Shown: positions 47,981 to 57,258 of the stretch, piece after piece | How the letters are laid out: each line of letters opens with the position of its first letter | How positions within the stretch are numbered: the first letter of the stretch is position 1 | From: Allomuricauda sp. | Lineage (GTDB): Bacteria; Bacteroidota; Bacteroidia; Flavobacteriales; Flavobacteriaceae | Direction of reading: 5' to 3' | Length of the DNA stretch: 64,000 nucleotides | NCBI GenBank assembly: GCA_003712125.1 | Contig: RHLF01000002.1 | Location: forward strand, 682,001 to 746,000 | The notes under the pieces: model-generated | The model's database searches: none | What the model saw: only the letters and a program-made list of their open reading frames with translations | What the model was told of the DNA's origin: nothing | Position numbers and translations under genes: made by a program

Positions 47981-48016
47981 TGAAAAAAGGCTTGTACAAT
48001 AATTTTATGGTTTGTT

Positions 48017-48310
48017 ATGATTGCTTCCTTCGAAGAATTTAAAGATACATTGGAGCATAGGCAACCGCCCGAAAATTGGCCTGTAAGCCTTCAGGCCTTA
48101 GGATATGATTATAAGGGGGATTGGCAAACGGCCCATGAATTGGTGGACCAATTGGGTGACCCAATGGCGAAATGGGTGCATGCCTACTTGCACCGAAAAG
48201 AGGGTGATGAATGGAATGCAGGTTATTGGTACCGTCAAGCGGGAAAGGCTTTTTGCGAGTTGTCTTTAGGCGAAGAGCTAAAAGCGTTGGTCTTACAATT
48301 TATTCACTGA
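48017..48310 (+). CDS. Small conserved hypothetical protein
   Basis: 97 residues, acidic, soluble. It contains WVHAYLHRKEGDEWNAGYWYRQAGK (about 55-79), a pattern I recall in a widespread group of short uncharacterised proteins with the same AYLHR..GD..NA.YWYR.AG sequence. No signal, no membrane segment. The last 7 bp overlap the convergent DinB gene. A TAATTTTA element lies 9 nt upstream of the ATG. Function unknown. Confidence 0.6.
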   Translation: MIASFEEFKDTLEHRQPPENWPVSLQALGYDYKGDWQTAHELVDQLGDPMAKWVHAYLHRKEGDEWNAGYWYRQAGKAFCELSLGEELKALVLQFIH

Positions 48311-48846
48311 TACAACACAAAACGAGGTGGGGTCAATCCATTTAATCGCATTTGGACCAGCATCTGCGCTCGATGGTGAACGATGTGCTCAGCCATCAGC
48401 ATAACGATTTGTCTCTTGGAACGATCAAGACCAAAATAATCAAGTTTTTCGTCGAGCTGTTGTGGGTCAAAGCCTTTTAAATATGAAATGGCTTCATTGA
48501 AAGTTTCATCAATGACCGCTATCATTTCTGCCTTGGATTTATTATCTGTTTTGTAAATGGTATCTGTGTTCCAGTCCCTTGCTTCGCGACCTCCTAATAG
48601 CGACTGGCAATGCCAATCTAATGCAAATCCAATATGCATCAGGTTTTCGGAAAAACTTAAAGATTCTGGTGCGGCCTTATACCCATACTTGTCTTCGGGC
48701 ATGGCATCGGCTACTTGCAGTAAGTACTTTCGGGAGTTTTCCAACCGTTCTACAACTTCTGAAATAAAAATGTTCTCTTGGGCGCCAATTGGGGATAGGG
48801 TCAGAAAAAGGAAAAGTGCGGTCAGTGAGATGTTGAATTGCCTCAT
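48304..48846 (-). CDS. DinB-family protein with signal peptide
   Basis: 180 residues from the ATG at 48846, giving a clear signal peptide (SLTALFLFLTLSPIGAQ, about 7-23); a 12-residue longer form has no such logic. The mature part is a four-helix bundle with a conserved His in LMHIGFALDWH and the HIVHHRAQM region, the three-His metal site of the DinB/YfiT group. DinB proteins are normally cytoplasmic thiol or glutathione-dependent transferases; an exported member is uncommon but seen in Bacteroidota. Function unknown. Confidence 0.82.
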   Translation of the reverse strand: MRQFNISLTALFLFLTLSPIGAQENIFISEVVERLENSRKYLLQVADAMPEDKYGYKAAPESLSFSENLMHIGFALDWHCQSLLGGREARDWNTDTIYKTDNKSKAEMIAVIDETFNEAISYLKGFDPQQLDEKLDYFGLDRSKRQIVMLMAEHIVHHRAQMLVQMRLNGLTPPRFVLYQ

Positions 48847-48980
48847 GGTACGATGTAGCATTATAAAATTGATCTTTGTCATTTAAGGGGGTCATACCTA
48901 TATGACGGTCAATTTTATTCAAAAAAATCCTACATAACGTCCCAAAGTTGTATGATAGGTAATAAATCGCGTATAACTGG

Positions 48981-49895
48981 TTAAACTTGGATACTGACCC
49001 CTTTGCCAGCTACTTTTTTAGCGCTGTCAAAATAAAAATCAATACGCCCCAAATTGAGTCCATAACAACCTACCTGGTTGACCAAAACTTCTTCGCCAAT
49101 TTTGTTTAATCTCACATCGGGTTTTTCCAAAAAGGTATGCGTATGCCCTCCAATAATAAGTTGGGTATGTTGTGTTTTTGTTGCTAGGGTCACATCATCG
49201 GGTCGATTCGGATTGTTCTCATAGTCATAGCCAAGATGCGAAAGACAGATAATGAGGTCACAGTTCTCCTCTTCCTTAAGTTTTCGCTCGGTGTCTAAGG
49301 CAATTTCATAGGGATTGTGATACACGGTTTCCTTATATAACTTTTGCAATACCAAGCCGTCTAGCGCAATACCAATGCCATAGACACCTATCTTGATACC
49401 ATCCAAATAATAAGTGTGGTAGGGGTTGACAAATCCGTTCATCACGGTATTTGTGAAATCATAATTGGCAGAAAGCAACTTGAAGGTGGCATGCGGCACT
49501 TGCGCCAATAGTCCGTCGATGCCATTGTCAAAATCATGGTTGCCAATTGTAGCTGCATCATAGTTGAGTTTGCTCATTAATTTGAATTCCAATTCACCGC
49601 CATAAAAATTAAAGTAAGGGGTGCCTTGAAAGATATCGCCCGCATCAAAAAGCAAGGTATTCGGATTTTCTTCCCGAATTTGATGAACAAGGTCCGCCCG
49701 TCGGGCCAATCCACCCAAATTGGCATACCGTGAATGATCGGATGGAAAGGGATCGATATGACTGTGCACATCATTGGTGTGTAGAATGGTGATTTGCTTT
49801 GTGCCTTGTGTTGAACAAGACTGGAGCCCTGCACCGGCAATGCCCAAATAGGCGGCTGAAGCCATTGAATTTTGTAAAAAAGTACGTCTATCCAT
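48981..49895 (-). CDS. Metallophosphoesterase half of a split 5'-nucleotidase
   Basis: 304 residues. The N-terminus is a Tat signal (RRTFLQNS) with a lipobox (LQSC), so it should be a Tat-exported lipoprotein. The catalytic domain has all calcineurin-like blocks: HTNDVHSHIDPF, LLFDAGDIFQG, IGNHDFDNGID, LIICLSHLGYD and GGHTHTFLE. This is the N-terminal (catalytic) half of UshA-type 5'-nucleotidases. Its C-terminal half is a separate gene directly upstream; the ATG here overlaps that stop (TAATG), so the pair is translated together. It probably frees phosphate and nucleosides outside the inner membrane. Confidence 0.93.
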   Translation of the reverse strand: MDRRTFLQNSMASAAYLGIAGAGLQSCSTQGTKQITILHTNDVHSHIDPFPSDHSRYANLGGLARRADLVHQIREENPNTLLFDAGDIFQGTPYFNFYGGELEFKLMSKLNYDAATIGNHDFDNGIDGLLAQVPHATFKLLSANYDFTNTVMNGFVNPYHTYYLDGIKIGVYGIGIALDGLVLQKLYKETVYHNPYEIALDTERKLKEEENCDLIICLSHLGYDYENNPNRPDDVTLATKTQHTQLIIGGHTHTFLEKPDVRLNKIGEEVLVNQVGCYGLNLGRIDFYFDSAKKVAGKGVSIQV

Positions 49896-50662
49896 TATCT
49901 TCTTATAAATCGTTCATCAACCGTATTTCTCAAGGTATCGTGGCTTTTGAAATAGTCTATTAATGCATTTCTTACCAAATATTCCATGACCTCCACATTG
50001 CTTCTATTTTTAAAGAAACCCATATCGTCACCACCTTGCACCAAATAATCTGAAGTTGCGGCTAAATAGGTGCGATTTTCATCAAAAGGCTCGCCATTAA
50101 TAATGACAGATTGAATACTATCTTCCTTGTCAAGAATAATTTGCATTCCCGCAATGGGATGGGCGCGACCAGATTTCTTTAAAAATCGGACCAAGCCTAA
50201 AACAGCATTGCCTGGCATTTCCACTATGGCAATGCGATTTTCAAAAGGCATTACTTGATAGGCGGTTCTCGTGGTTACTTGCCCCTTGGATATTATTGAA
50301 CGAATACCGCCGTGGTTGAAGATGACAAAATCAACCGGTGTGCCGGTGCGCGATTCATAAATAGGAGAGGCTTGTTCCAAAATGGCATCTGCAAGGAGGT
50401 TTCCCGCAGAGGTGTTTAATTCGCCGTCCCCTTTGGTCAGTGTTCTGGGCGCGTAGGAAAGGGGCATATCCATCACTTCATTGACCCGTTTCCTGTAGGG
50501 TGCTATAAAGCTTTCGATGCTATCAACTTCGGCCAATGAACTGTCAACAGGCACCTGTGAACCCGCTATTTGAGATAGTTGATTCGCTTGTTCCTTACAG
50601 GAGTGAAAACAACCAATTGTTATAAATAAAACAAAAAGTTGTATTTTTAAAAGTCGTGTCAT
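49895..50662 (-). CDS. 5'-nucleotidase C-terminal domain lipoprotein
   Basis: 255 residues from MTRLLKIQLFVLF at 50662; the longer frame (to 50824) lacks a signal. Lipobox CFHSC (Cys22) follows the hydrophobic signal. The rest matches the substrate-binding C-terminal domain of UshA-type enzymes: LGNLLADAIL-like (SAGNLLADAIL), VIFNHGGIRS, QVMPFENRIAIVEM and YLVQGGDDMG. It holds the nucleotide base, while catalysis is in the next gene. The two parts are in reverse order compared with single-chain UshA. Confidence 0.9.
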   Translation of the reverse strand: MTRLLKIQLFVLFITIGCFHSCKEQANQLSQIAGSQVPVDSSLAEVDSIESFIAPYRKRVNEVMDMPLSYAPRTLTKGDGELNTSAGNLLADAILEQASPIYESRTGTPVDFVIFNHGGIRSIISKGQVTTRTAYQVMPFENRIAIVEMPGNAVLGLVRFLKKSGRAHPIAGMQIILDKEDSIQSVIINGEPFDENRTYLAATSDYLVQGGDDMGFFKNRSNVEVMEYLVRNALIDYFKSHDTLRNTVDERFIRR

Positions 50663-50697
50663 GTATATCTTTGAACTGTCAAAAGCAGCTATTTGGT

Positions 50698-50705
50698 TAC
50701 ATTTG
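50698..50705 (+). promoter_or_regulatory. -7 box of the DUF6913-dapA unit
   Basis: TACATTTG, exact TAnnTTTG, 18 nt before the ATG at 50724. No well-placed -33 TTG. Confidence 0.4.
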
Positions 50706-50723
50706 TAAAAATGTGAAAAATTA

Positions 50724-51257
50724 ATGGTTTTAAGGGGGCTGCAGGAAAAATTTAAAGTTAAATCTGGTCGAAAATATTTGGCTGAAGAGCTGGAGAAACC
50801 GGCATTGGCCACCAATAGGACCAAGGGTATATCAGCAATAGGATGTATTGTAGATGTTGATGCATTTTCAAATGCAGAAGTATTTTACGAATTGATTGAT
50901 GAATTTTCCTTACGACCCAATGCCATTAAAATTATAGGGTATAAACGCGATTTTGACAAGAATTCCCCTTTTGCTATTCAGATGTTCACTGACAGGGACC
51001 TCGGATGGAAGGGAAAAATAGAAAATGGTTACGTTTTGGAATTTTTGGGAAGAGAGTATGATTTGTTGATCAATTACTACACGGAAGACAATTTGCTTAT
51101 GAAGCTTTTGTCGGTTCGAACCCCTGCGCGATTGAAGGTTGGTTTGACCGAAGTGGATCCCAAACTAAATGATTTGATTTTGAATACGCCCATAAAGGAG
51201 TTTGGAACCTTTAAGGCCGAATTGAAAAAGTACTTAACGATATTAAAGGAGATTTGA
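50724..51257 (+). CDS. DUF6913-like conserved protein
   Basis: 177 residues, soluble, no signal. The N-terminal [14 protein letters not shown] is basic, then [24 protein letters not shown] and [31 protein letters not shown] recall this pattern as DUF6913 of Flavobacteriia, and it seems to keep its position before dapA. The stop overlaps dapA (TGATG), so they are translated together; this suggests, without proof, a role linked to lysine or peptidoglycan synthesis. Function unknown. Confidence 0.68.
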   Translation: MVLRGLQEKFKVKSGRKYLAEELEKPALATNRTKGISAIGCIVDVDAFSNAEVFYELIDEFSLRPNAIKIIGYKRDFDKNSPFAIQMFTDRDLGWKGKIENGYVLEFLGREYDLLINYYTEDNLLMKLLSVRTPARLKVGLTEVDPKLNDLILNTPIKEFGTFKAELKKYLTILKEI

Positions 51258-52150
51258 TGGAAGCATTGGTAGGTACTGGAGTTGCTCTGGTTACACCGTT
51301 TAACCAAGATTTGTCAGTTGATGTGGAAGCCCTACAGCGACTCACGGAACATTGTATTGCTGGAGGGTTGGATTACCTGGTTGTTTTGGGCACCACTGGG
51401 GAGTCTGTGACGCTTTCTCGAGATGAAAAAATACTGGTCATGGATACAGTGGCCAAGGTGAATGCCGGTCGCTTGCCCTTGGTTGTGGGTGTTGGAGGGA
51501 ACAATACACAGGCAGTCGTGAATGATTTAAATACGCTTGATACAAGCGATTTTACGGCCATACTTTCGGTATCACCCTATTACAATAAACCCACCCAAGA
51601 AGGTATCTATAGACATTTTAAAGAGGTCGCCAAAGCATCACCCCTCCCCGTAATCTTATACAACGTACCTCCTAGAACAGGTAGCAACATGACCGCCGCC
51701 ACTACCTTGCGTTTGGCCCATGAGATTTCCAATATTGCCGCCATTAAAGAAGCCTCGGGTGATATGGTGCAAGTAAATGAAATCATCAAACAAAAACCGG
51801 CCGACTTTTTGGTCCTGGCCGGTGATGACTTTACTGCATTGCCAATTGTTTTGGCCGGTGGTTCTGGGGTAATTTCAGTTTTAGGACAGGGTTTGCCCAG
51901 GGAGTTCGCTACCATGATAAATTTGGGATTAAATGAAGATGCTGATGCCGCCTATGAAATTCACCATTCACTTTTGAACGGTATGCATCTAATCTTTGAA
52001 GAGGGCAATCCGGCAGGAATTAAGAGCATTTTAGAACAGCTGGGTCTGACCAATGCCAAAGTACGCCTGCCTTTGATCGAAGCTTCATCAACATTAAAGT
52101 CTAAAATAGGAGATTTTATGCAACCCTTTCAGCGGGTATATGCTTCCTGA
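51257..52150 (+). CDS. dapA: 4-hydroxy-tetrahydrodipicolinate synthase
   Basis: 297 residues. It condenses pyruvate and aspartate semialdehyde, the first committed step to lysine and diaminopimelate. Schiff-base Lys164 (IKEAS), Tyr135 ([10 protein letters not shown]), and GTTGES at 45-50 are all present. The ATG at 51257 overlaps the preceding stop. The only weak spot is none: length and motifs are standard. dapF is 18 kb away. Confidence 0.97.
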   Translation: MEALVGTGVALVTPFNQDLSVDVEALQRLTEHCIAGGLDYLVVLGTTGESVTLSRDEKILVMDTVAKVNAGRLPLVVGVGGNNTQAVVNDLNTLDTSDFTAILSVSPYYNKPTQEGIYRHFKEVAKASPLPVILYNVPPRTGSNMTAATTLRLAHEISNIAAIKEASGDMVQVNEIIKQKPADFLVLAGDDFTALPIVLAGGSGVISVLGQGLPREFATMINLGLNEDADAAYEIHHSLLNGMHLIFEEGNPAGIKSILEQLGLTNAKVRLPLIEASSTLKSKIGDFMQPFQRVYAS

Positions 52151-52241
52151 GCGTTAAACCTAAGCCAAATAGGTTTTTGATATGCGGAGATACGCCTATT
52201 TTTGGTAGGCATCTAAATTTTTATTATCCCTATACAATCAT

Positions 52242-52249
52242 TACTTTTG
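52242..52249 (+). promoter_or_regulatory. -7 box of the bamD-rpoZ-coaBC-porD unit
   Basis: TACTTTTG, exact TAnnTTTG, 17 nt before the bamD ATG at 52267. No clear -33 TTG. Confidence 0.45.
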
Positions 52250-52266
52250 CAAAATATTTTTTCAAA

Positions 52267-53076
52267 ATGCGGAACGCTTTCCTTTTGATTTTCACTGTTT
52301 TACTTTTATTTTCTTGTAATGAGTATCAAAAAGTACTCAAGAATGAAGATGTAAAGGCAAAATACGATTTGGCTGAACGGTATTATAACGAAGGAGATTA
52401 TAAGCGAGCCAAACGCCTTTTCGAACAAATTGCACCTAAGTATGTGGGTAAGCCTCAGGGCGAACGCGTAATGTTCTTTTTTGCCGATTCTTATTTTAAA
52501 ACAGGTGATTATTACCTTTCGGGCTATCAATTTGAGCGTTTCATTAAATCGTATCCAAAGAGTGATAAGATGCAAGAGGCCACCTTTTTAGGTGCTAAAA
52601 GCTACTATGAATTATCGCCTAAATACTCGCTGGATCAAACCGATACAGATAAAGCGCTGAGTAGACTGCAAACTTTTATAAATACCTATCCTGAGTCTGA
52701 GTTTTTTGCTGAAGCCAATGAAATGGCTCAAGAATTAACACGAAAGAAGGAAAAGAAGCAGGTCGAAATTGGAAAGCAATTTGACAAATTAGGAGAATTT
52801 AATTTTCCAATTTTAATATCGGCTATTACAGCTTTGGATAATTTTGTTGCCGAGAATCCAGGGTCGCCTTATCGCGAAGAAGCCCTTTTTCACAAGCTTA
52901 AGGCAACCACGAACCTGGCACTAAATAGTACGGTCATTAAGAAAGAAGAACGGGTTGAGGAAGCTATCGCAGCCTACAGGGCCTTAATGAAAGCCTATCC
53001 TGAATCAGCCTTTAAAAAAGATGCTAATAATCTATACAAGACATTACAAAGAGAACAAAAACAACTTTCAAAATAA
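52267..53076 (+). CDS. bamD: Outer-membrane assembly lipoprotein BamD
   Basis: 269 residues from the ATG at 52267; a longer open frame (from 52177) has no signal. Lipobox LFSC (Cys17) then NEYQKVLK, without acidic residues, as expected for a lipoprotein kept on the periplasmic face. Five TPR-like repeats follow: LAERYYNEGDYKRAKRLFEQIAPKY, ADSYFKTGDYYLSGYQFERFIKSYPKSD, and others. This is the essential Bam subunit for barrel insertion, also called YfiO. First gene of an operon that continues with rpoZ, 15 bp later. Confidence 0.93.
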   Translation: MRNAFLLIFTVLLLFSCNEYQKVLKNEDVKAKYDLAERYYNEGDYKRAKRLFEQIAPKYVGKPQGERVMFFFADSYFKTGDYYLSGYQFERFIKSYPKSDKMQEATFLGAKSYYELSPKYSLDQTDTDKALSRLQTFINTYPESEFFAEANEMAQELTRKKEKKQVEIGKQFDKLGEFNFPILISAITALDNFVAENPGSPYREEALFHKLKATTNLALNSTVIKKEERVEEAIAAYRALMKAYPESAFKKDANNLYKTLQREQKQLSK

Positions 53077-53091
53077 TACGGACATAAGCCT

Positions 53092-53418
53092 ATGAACGAT
53101 TTGAAAAATACCAATGCAGCAGTTACCACGGTAACACATAACAGAAATGAGTTTGACGAAAAAACCGAAAACATTTACGAGGCTATTTCGATAACAGCCA
53201 AAAGGGCCATTCAAATCAATTCTGATATTAAGAAGGAATTGTTGGAAAAACTAGAGGAGTTTGCTACATACAGTGATAGCCTCGAGGAAGTTTTTGAAAA
53301 CAAGGAACAGATTGAAGTATCCAAGTTTTACGAAAAACTACCAAAACCCCATGCCTTGGCCATTCAAGAATGGTTAGAGGATAAAATTTATTACCGCAAC
53401 ACAGAAAACGACGAATAG
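53092..53418 (+). CDS. rpoZ: RNA polymerase omega subunit (Rpb6/RpoZ type)
   Basis: 108 residues. It contains NIYEAISITAKRAIQINSDIKKELLEKL (about 28-55), where the AI.I..KRA.QI pattern is the RpoZ/Rpb6 signature. The C-terminal half EVSKFYEKLPKPHALAIQEWLEDKIYYR is typical of Bacteroidota omega. It stabilises the beta' subunit. Immediately before coaBC (1-bp gap), a neighbourhood also seen in other phyla where rpoZ, gmk and coaBC are linked. Confidence 0.88.
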   Translation: MNDLKNTNAAVTTVTHNRNEFDEKTENIYEAISITAKRAIQINSDIKKELLEKLEEFATYSDSLEEVFENKEQIEVSKFYEKLPKPHALAIQEWLEDKIYYRNTENDE

Positions 53419-53419
53419 G

Positions 53420-54625
53420 ATGTTAAAGGGTAAGCATGTTCTTTTGGGCATCACCGGAGGAATTGCCGCTTACAAAACAACTTTCCTAGTTCGTTTATTG
53501 ATAAAAGCCGGTGCAGATGTCAAAGTAATCATGACACAAAGTGCCGGCTCTTTTGTTGCCCCACTTACGCTTTCTACCCTTTCGAAAAATCCTGTTCTTT
53601 TTGATTTTGTGAATGAGGAAGATGGATCTCTTTCTTGGAACAACCATGTTGAGTTGGGCCTTTGGGCAGATGTAATGCTCATTGCACCAGCAACGGCGAA
53701 TACGCTTTCTAAAATGGCGAATGGAGTTTGTGATAACTTGCTCTTGGCCACCTACCTTTCGGCGAAATGCCCCGTTTTCTTTGCCCCGGCCATGGATTTG
53801 GATATGTACAGACATCCATCCACCAAAGCTTCCCTTGATACGTTGCAATCTTTTGGAAACCTGATGATTCCAGCAGAATCGGGTGAACTGGCCAGTGGAT
53901 TGCACGGTGAAGGTAGAATGGCCGAACCTGAGACCATGCTGAAGATGCTAACGGAGTATTATGCCTTGGGACTCCCACTTTCCGGTAAAACAGTTTTAAT
54001 AACGGCTGGACCAACACATGAAGCCCTTGACCCAGTTCGTTTTTTGGGCAATAAATCCACCGGCACCATGGGTTTTGAATTGGCCCATAGGGCAGCTGAA
54101 TTGGGTGCTTCGGTAATTCTTGTTGCAGGCCCCACGCATTTGCAGTTGGAGCATTCGAATATCAAAATACACAGGGTAGTATCTGCAAACGAGATGTACC
54201 ATGCTGTGCATGAATATTTTGAGGGTGTTGACATTGCCATCTCGGCCGCTGCGGTTGCCGATTACCGCCCAAAAACAGTTGCTGACCAAAAAATCAAAAA
54301 GAAGGAAGGCCCAATGCACCTGGAAATGGTACGCAACGAAGATATTCTGAAATCGATGGGCAAAAAAAAGAAGCACCAGTATTTGGTGGGCTTTGCTTTG
54401 GAGACCCAAAACGAAAAAGAAAACGCCCAAAGGAAGCTTCAAGAGAAGAACTTAGATGCCATTGTATTGAATTCATTGAATGACAAAGGAGCCGGATTTG
54501 GCGAAAAAACCAACAAAGTCAGTTTTCTGGACAAGAATTCCAATGCAAAAACGTTTGAAGTAAAGGCCAAGGCTGATGTGGCCATTGATATTTGGAAAGA
54601 AATCATCTCAAGACTCAATGATTAG
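53420..54625 (+). CDS. coaBC: Bifunctional CoaBC (phosphopantothenoylcysteine synthetase/decarboxylase)
   Basis: 401 residues. CoaC half 1-185: flavin-binding GGIAAYK (13-19), catalytic His76 (SWNNHVEL), PAMDLDM and the substrate clamp GEGRMAEP. CoaB half about 190-401: ITAGPTHEALDPVRFLGNKSTGTMGFELA (NKS-TG-MG nucleotide binding) and AISAAAVADYRPK. Two steps of coenzyme A synthesis in one enzyme; coaE is 6 kb away in the window. It overlaps porD by 8 bp. Confidence 0.96.
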   Translation: MLKGKHVLLGITGGIAAYKTTFLVRLLIKAGADVKVIMTQSAGSFVAPLTLSTLSKNPVLFDFVNEEDGSLSWNNHVELGLWADVMLIAPATANTLSKMANGVCDNLLLATYLSAKCPVFFAPAMDLDMYRHPSTKASLDTLQSFGNLMIPAESGELASGLHGEGRMAEPETMLKMLTEYYALGLPLSGKTVLITAGPTHEALDPVRFLGNKSTGTMGFELAHRAAELGASVILVAGPTHLQLEHSNIKIHRVVSANEMYHAVHEYFEGVDIAISAAAVADYRPKTVADQKIKKKEGPMHLEMVRNEDILKSMGKKKKHQYLVGFALETQNEKENAQRKLQEKNLDAIVLNSLNDKGAGFGEKTNKVSFLDKNSNAKTFEVKAKADVAIDIWKEIISRLND

Positions 54626-55508
54626 GGCGTTTCTGTTAGGGTTTATTTTTATTACCGTAAACTGGGTTGCGGCACAAGAATTAAATTGCACGATTACCGT
54701 AAATTCAGATCAGGTTGGGCAAACCAACCAGCAGATATTTACCACCCTTGAACGTTCCCTGAACGATTTTGTCAACAAGACCAAATGGACAGATCGGGTG
54801 TACAATGAAAATGAACGTGTGAATGCGCGAATATTCATTACCATTTCGCAATATGAATCCGATCGTTTTGAGGCCAATATTCAACTGCAGTCCTCTCGGC
54901 CCGTATTCAATACCTCCTATGAAAGTCCTGTGTTCAATTATCGAGACAATGCCTTTAATTTTCAGTATCAAGAGTTTGAACCCTTGGTGTACAATCCCAA
55001 TTCGTTTGATTCGAATTTGGTAGGGGTCATTTCCTACTATGTTTATGTGATATTGGGCTTAGATGCCGATACCTTTTCACTTCAAGGTGGTGATGAGCAC
55101 TATCGCAAAGCGCAAAACATTGTGACACAAGCCCAAGGCACCAGTTTTTCTGGGTGGGCGCAAGAGACCGGAGAGCGCACGCGTTTTGAACTTGTCGATA
55201 ACTTATTGTCAAACTCTTTTCGCGAATATCGCATTGCCATGTACAATTACCATCGCAAGGGATTGGATATTTTAGGAGATAATAATAGTACCGGTAAGCA
55301 GATTATTGCGGGCAGCCTGCGCTTATTCGAGACCTTGATCAAACGTAGACCCAATGCATTTTTGATACAGACCTTCTTCGATGCCAAATCTGAAGAAATC
55401 CAAAACATCTTTTCAGATGGCCCTAAGGTTGACATCGTAAAACTCAAAGAAACCTTGAACCGCGTGGCACCCTTTTATTCTTCAACTTGGAATCAAATTA
55501 ATTACTAA
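54618..55508 (+). CDS. porD: DUF4835 family protein (PorD-like)
   Basis: 296 residues from MIRAFLLGFIFI at 54618, which overlaps the coaBC stop. A signal peptide covers about 1-19 (NWVAAQ). The mature sequence (ELNCTITVNSDQVGQTNQQIFTTLERSLNDFVNKTKWT ... and VGVISYYVYVILGLDADTFS) matches DUF4835, a Bacteroidota-only family. In some databases this family carries the name PorD, linked to type IX secretion; I give that name with caution. No other por genes are in the window, but bamD in the same operon supports an outer-membrane role. Confidence 0.8.
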   Translation: MIRAFLLGFIFITVNWVAAQELNCTITVNSDQVGQTNQQIFTTLERSLNDFVNKTKWTDRVYNENERVNARIFITISQYESDRFEANIQLQSSRPVFNTSYESPVFNYRDNAFNFQYQEFEPLVYNPNSFDSNLVGVISYYVYVILGLDADTFSLQGGDEHYRKAQNIVTQAQGTSFSGWAQETGERTRFELVDNLLSNSFREYRIAMYNYHRKGLDILGDNNSTGKQIIAGSLRLFETLIKRRPNAFLIQTFFDAKSEEIQNIFSDGPKVDIVKLKETLNRVAPFYSSTWNQINY

Positions 55509-55558
55509 CTGGCATTTTCTACAAAGACGATTATCTTTACGCGATAAAGATTTTCAAA

Positions 55559-57211
55559 TTGCTCAGTAAACTTTCCATAAAAAATTATGCGCTTATTTCT
55601 GAATTGGAAGCTTCCTTTTCAGAAGGATTCACCACCATCACCGGTGAAACAGGCGCAGGGAAATCTATTTTGTTGGGTGCCCTTTCTTTGGTTCTTGGCA
55701 AAAGGGCCGATCTCTCCTCCCTAATGGATAAAGAGAAAAAATGCATAATCGAAGCTGAGTTTGCTATTGGAAAATACGACATGGCTTCTTTCTTTAAGGC
55801 GCATGATTTGGATTTTGAGCCCCAAACCATTTTACGAAGAGAAATTTTGCCCTCCGGAAAGTCTAGGGCTTTTGTCAATGATTCCCCCGTTAACCTCAAT
55901 GTGCTTTCGCAATTGGGGGGAAGTTTGGTTGACGTGCATTCCCAACACCAAACCTTGCAGTTAACCGAGAATGATTTTCAATTGAAAGTTATTGATGCCC
56001 TTGCGGACAATGCTGGGAAATTACAAGAATACATCTTGGAACTTTCCTTGTATCGAAGGGCTCAAAGTGAACTTTCAGGGCTTTTAGATTTTCAGTCATC
56101 GGCCGATAAGGAACATGATTACAACAGTTTTTTGTTAAAGGAACTGGAGGCTTTTCCCTTAAGTGAAGGAATTCAAGAGGAGTTGGAAGAAGAGCAAGCG
56201 CAACTAAGCAATGCTGCCCAAATAATTTCACAGCTGTCCTCTGGAAACCAATTGCTGAGGGCCGAGCATATGGGCATTTCAGAACAATTGGGCGAGCTGA
56301 AACGCATATTTCAAGATTTAGCCCCATTTGGAGCTAAATATGAAGCCATAAGAGAGCGACTGGAATCTGTTTTTATTGAACTGGAAGACATAGCCAATGA
56401 GGTAGAGTCTTTTTCAGAGGAAGTGGCCCTAAATCCAAATCGATTGGAAGAGGTCAATGCCCTTTTGCAATCGTTCTATTCGCTCCAGAAAAAGCATCAG
56501 GCCGAATCTGTAGAAACCTTATTGGAGGTGAAGGAAGCATTGCGTTTAAAGGTGGATGCCACTGAAAATATAGAAGTTCAAATTGAAGAAAAGAAAGCTG
56601 AGGTTTCAGCGATTGAGCAACGTCTTGCCGCAATAGCAATAGTTATTCGGGAGAAAAGGAACTCGGTAATCCCCAAGTTGAAAAACTTATTGCAAAACGA
56701 TTTGTTCTCTTTGGGGATGCCATCCACCACCTTTAAGATTGAAATAAATCCTGCGGAAGCCTATAAAAGAAATGGGAAAGACGATCTTACATTTTTGTTT
56801 TCGGCCAACAAGGGTTCAGATTTTGGTGAATTAAAGAAAGTGGCTTCGGGTGGGGAGCTTTCCAGAATTATGTTGGTCATCAAATCGATATTAGCTGACT
56901 ACGAGCAATTGCCCACCATGATGTTTGATGAAATTGATACGGGAGTTTCTGGCGAAATATCAAATAGAATGGGCGAAATCATGCACAAAATGAGTTCAAA
57001 AATGCAGGTGTTTGCCATAACGCATTTACCCCAGGTGGCCTCCAAAGGTGATGAACAGTTTAAGGTGTTTAAGGATGAAACCGACCAGCTCACCCATACC
57101 AAGATCAAAAAACTGGGTGATGATGAACGCATTGTGGAATTGGCACAGATGTTAAGCGGAAAGTCCGTTTCCGACTCTGCCTTGGCCCATGCCAGGCAAT
57201 TGTTGCAATAG
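55559..57211 (+). CDS. recN: DNA repair protein RecN
   Basis: 550 residues from a TTG at 55559 (LSKLSIKNYALISELEASF, the standard start). SMC-like ATPase for double-strand break repair. Walker A GETGAGKS at 29-36, a long coiled coil in the middle, ABC signature VASGGELSRIMLVIKSILAD and Walker B TMMFDEIDTGVSG, then ITHLPQVASKGD. A TATCTTTA element about 20 nt upstream resembles the -7 box. No LexA-type operator is evident by eye. Confidence 0.95.
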   Translation: MLSKLSIKNYALISELEASFSEGFTTITGETGAGKSILLGALSLVLGKRADLSSLMDKEKKCIIEAEFAIGKYDMASFFKAHDLDFEPQTILRREILPSGKSRAFVNDSPVNLNVLSQLGGSLVDVHSQHQTLQLTENDFQLKVIDALADNAGKLQEYILELSLYRRAQSELSGLLDFQSSADKEHDYNSFLLKELEAFPLSEGIQEELEEEQAQLSNAAQIISQLSSGNQLLRAEHMGISEQLGELKRIFQDLAPFGAKYEAIRERLESVFIELEDIANEVESFSEEVALNPNRLEEVNALLQSFYSLQKKHQAESVETLLEVKEALRLKVDATENIEVQIEEKKAEVSAIEQRLAAIAIVIREKRNSVIPKLKNLLQNDLFSLGMPSTTFKIEINPAEAYKRNGKDDLTFLFSANKGSDFGELKKVASGGELSRIMLVIKSILADYEQLPTMMFDEIDTGVSGEISNRMGEIMHKMSSKMQVFAITHLPQVASKGDEQFKVFKDETDQLTHTKIKKLGDDERIVELAQMLSGKSVSDSALAHARQLLQ

Positions 57212-57235
57212 TTGTTTTGCAATTGAATATCTTTG
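57203..57235 (+). promoter_or_regulatory. Promoter of fabI
   Basis: TTG (57203-57205), 22-nt spacer, TATCTTTG (57228-57235). It lies partly in the recN tail; leader of about 20 nt. Confidence 0.55.
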
Positions 57236-57258
57236 TCGGCAAAACCAACAGATATACA

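Noticed and set aside
48981-50662. 5'-nucleotidase broken by a frameshift
   Set aside because: The domain order is reversed and each half has its own signal and lipobox, so these are two real genes.
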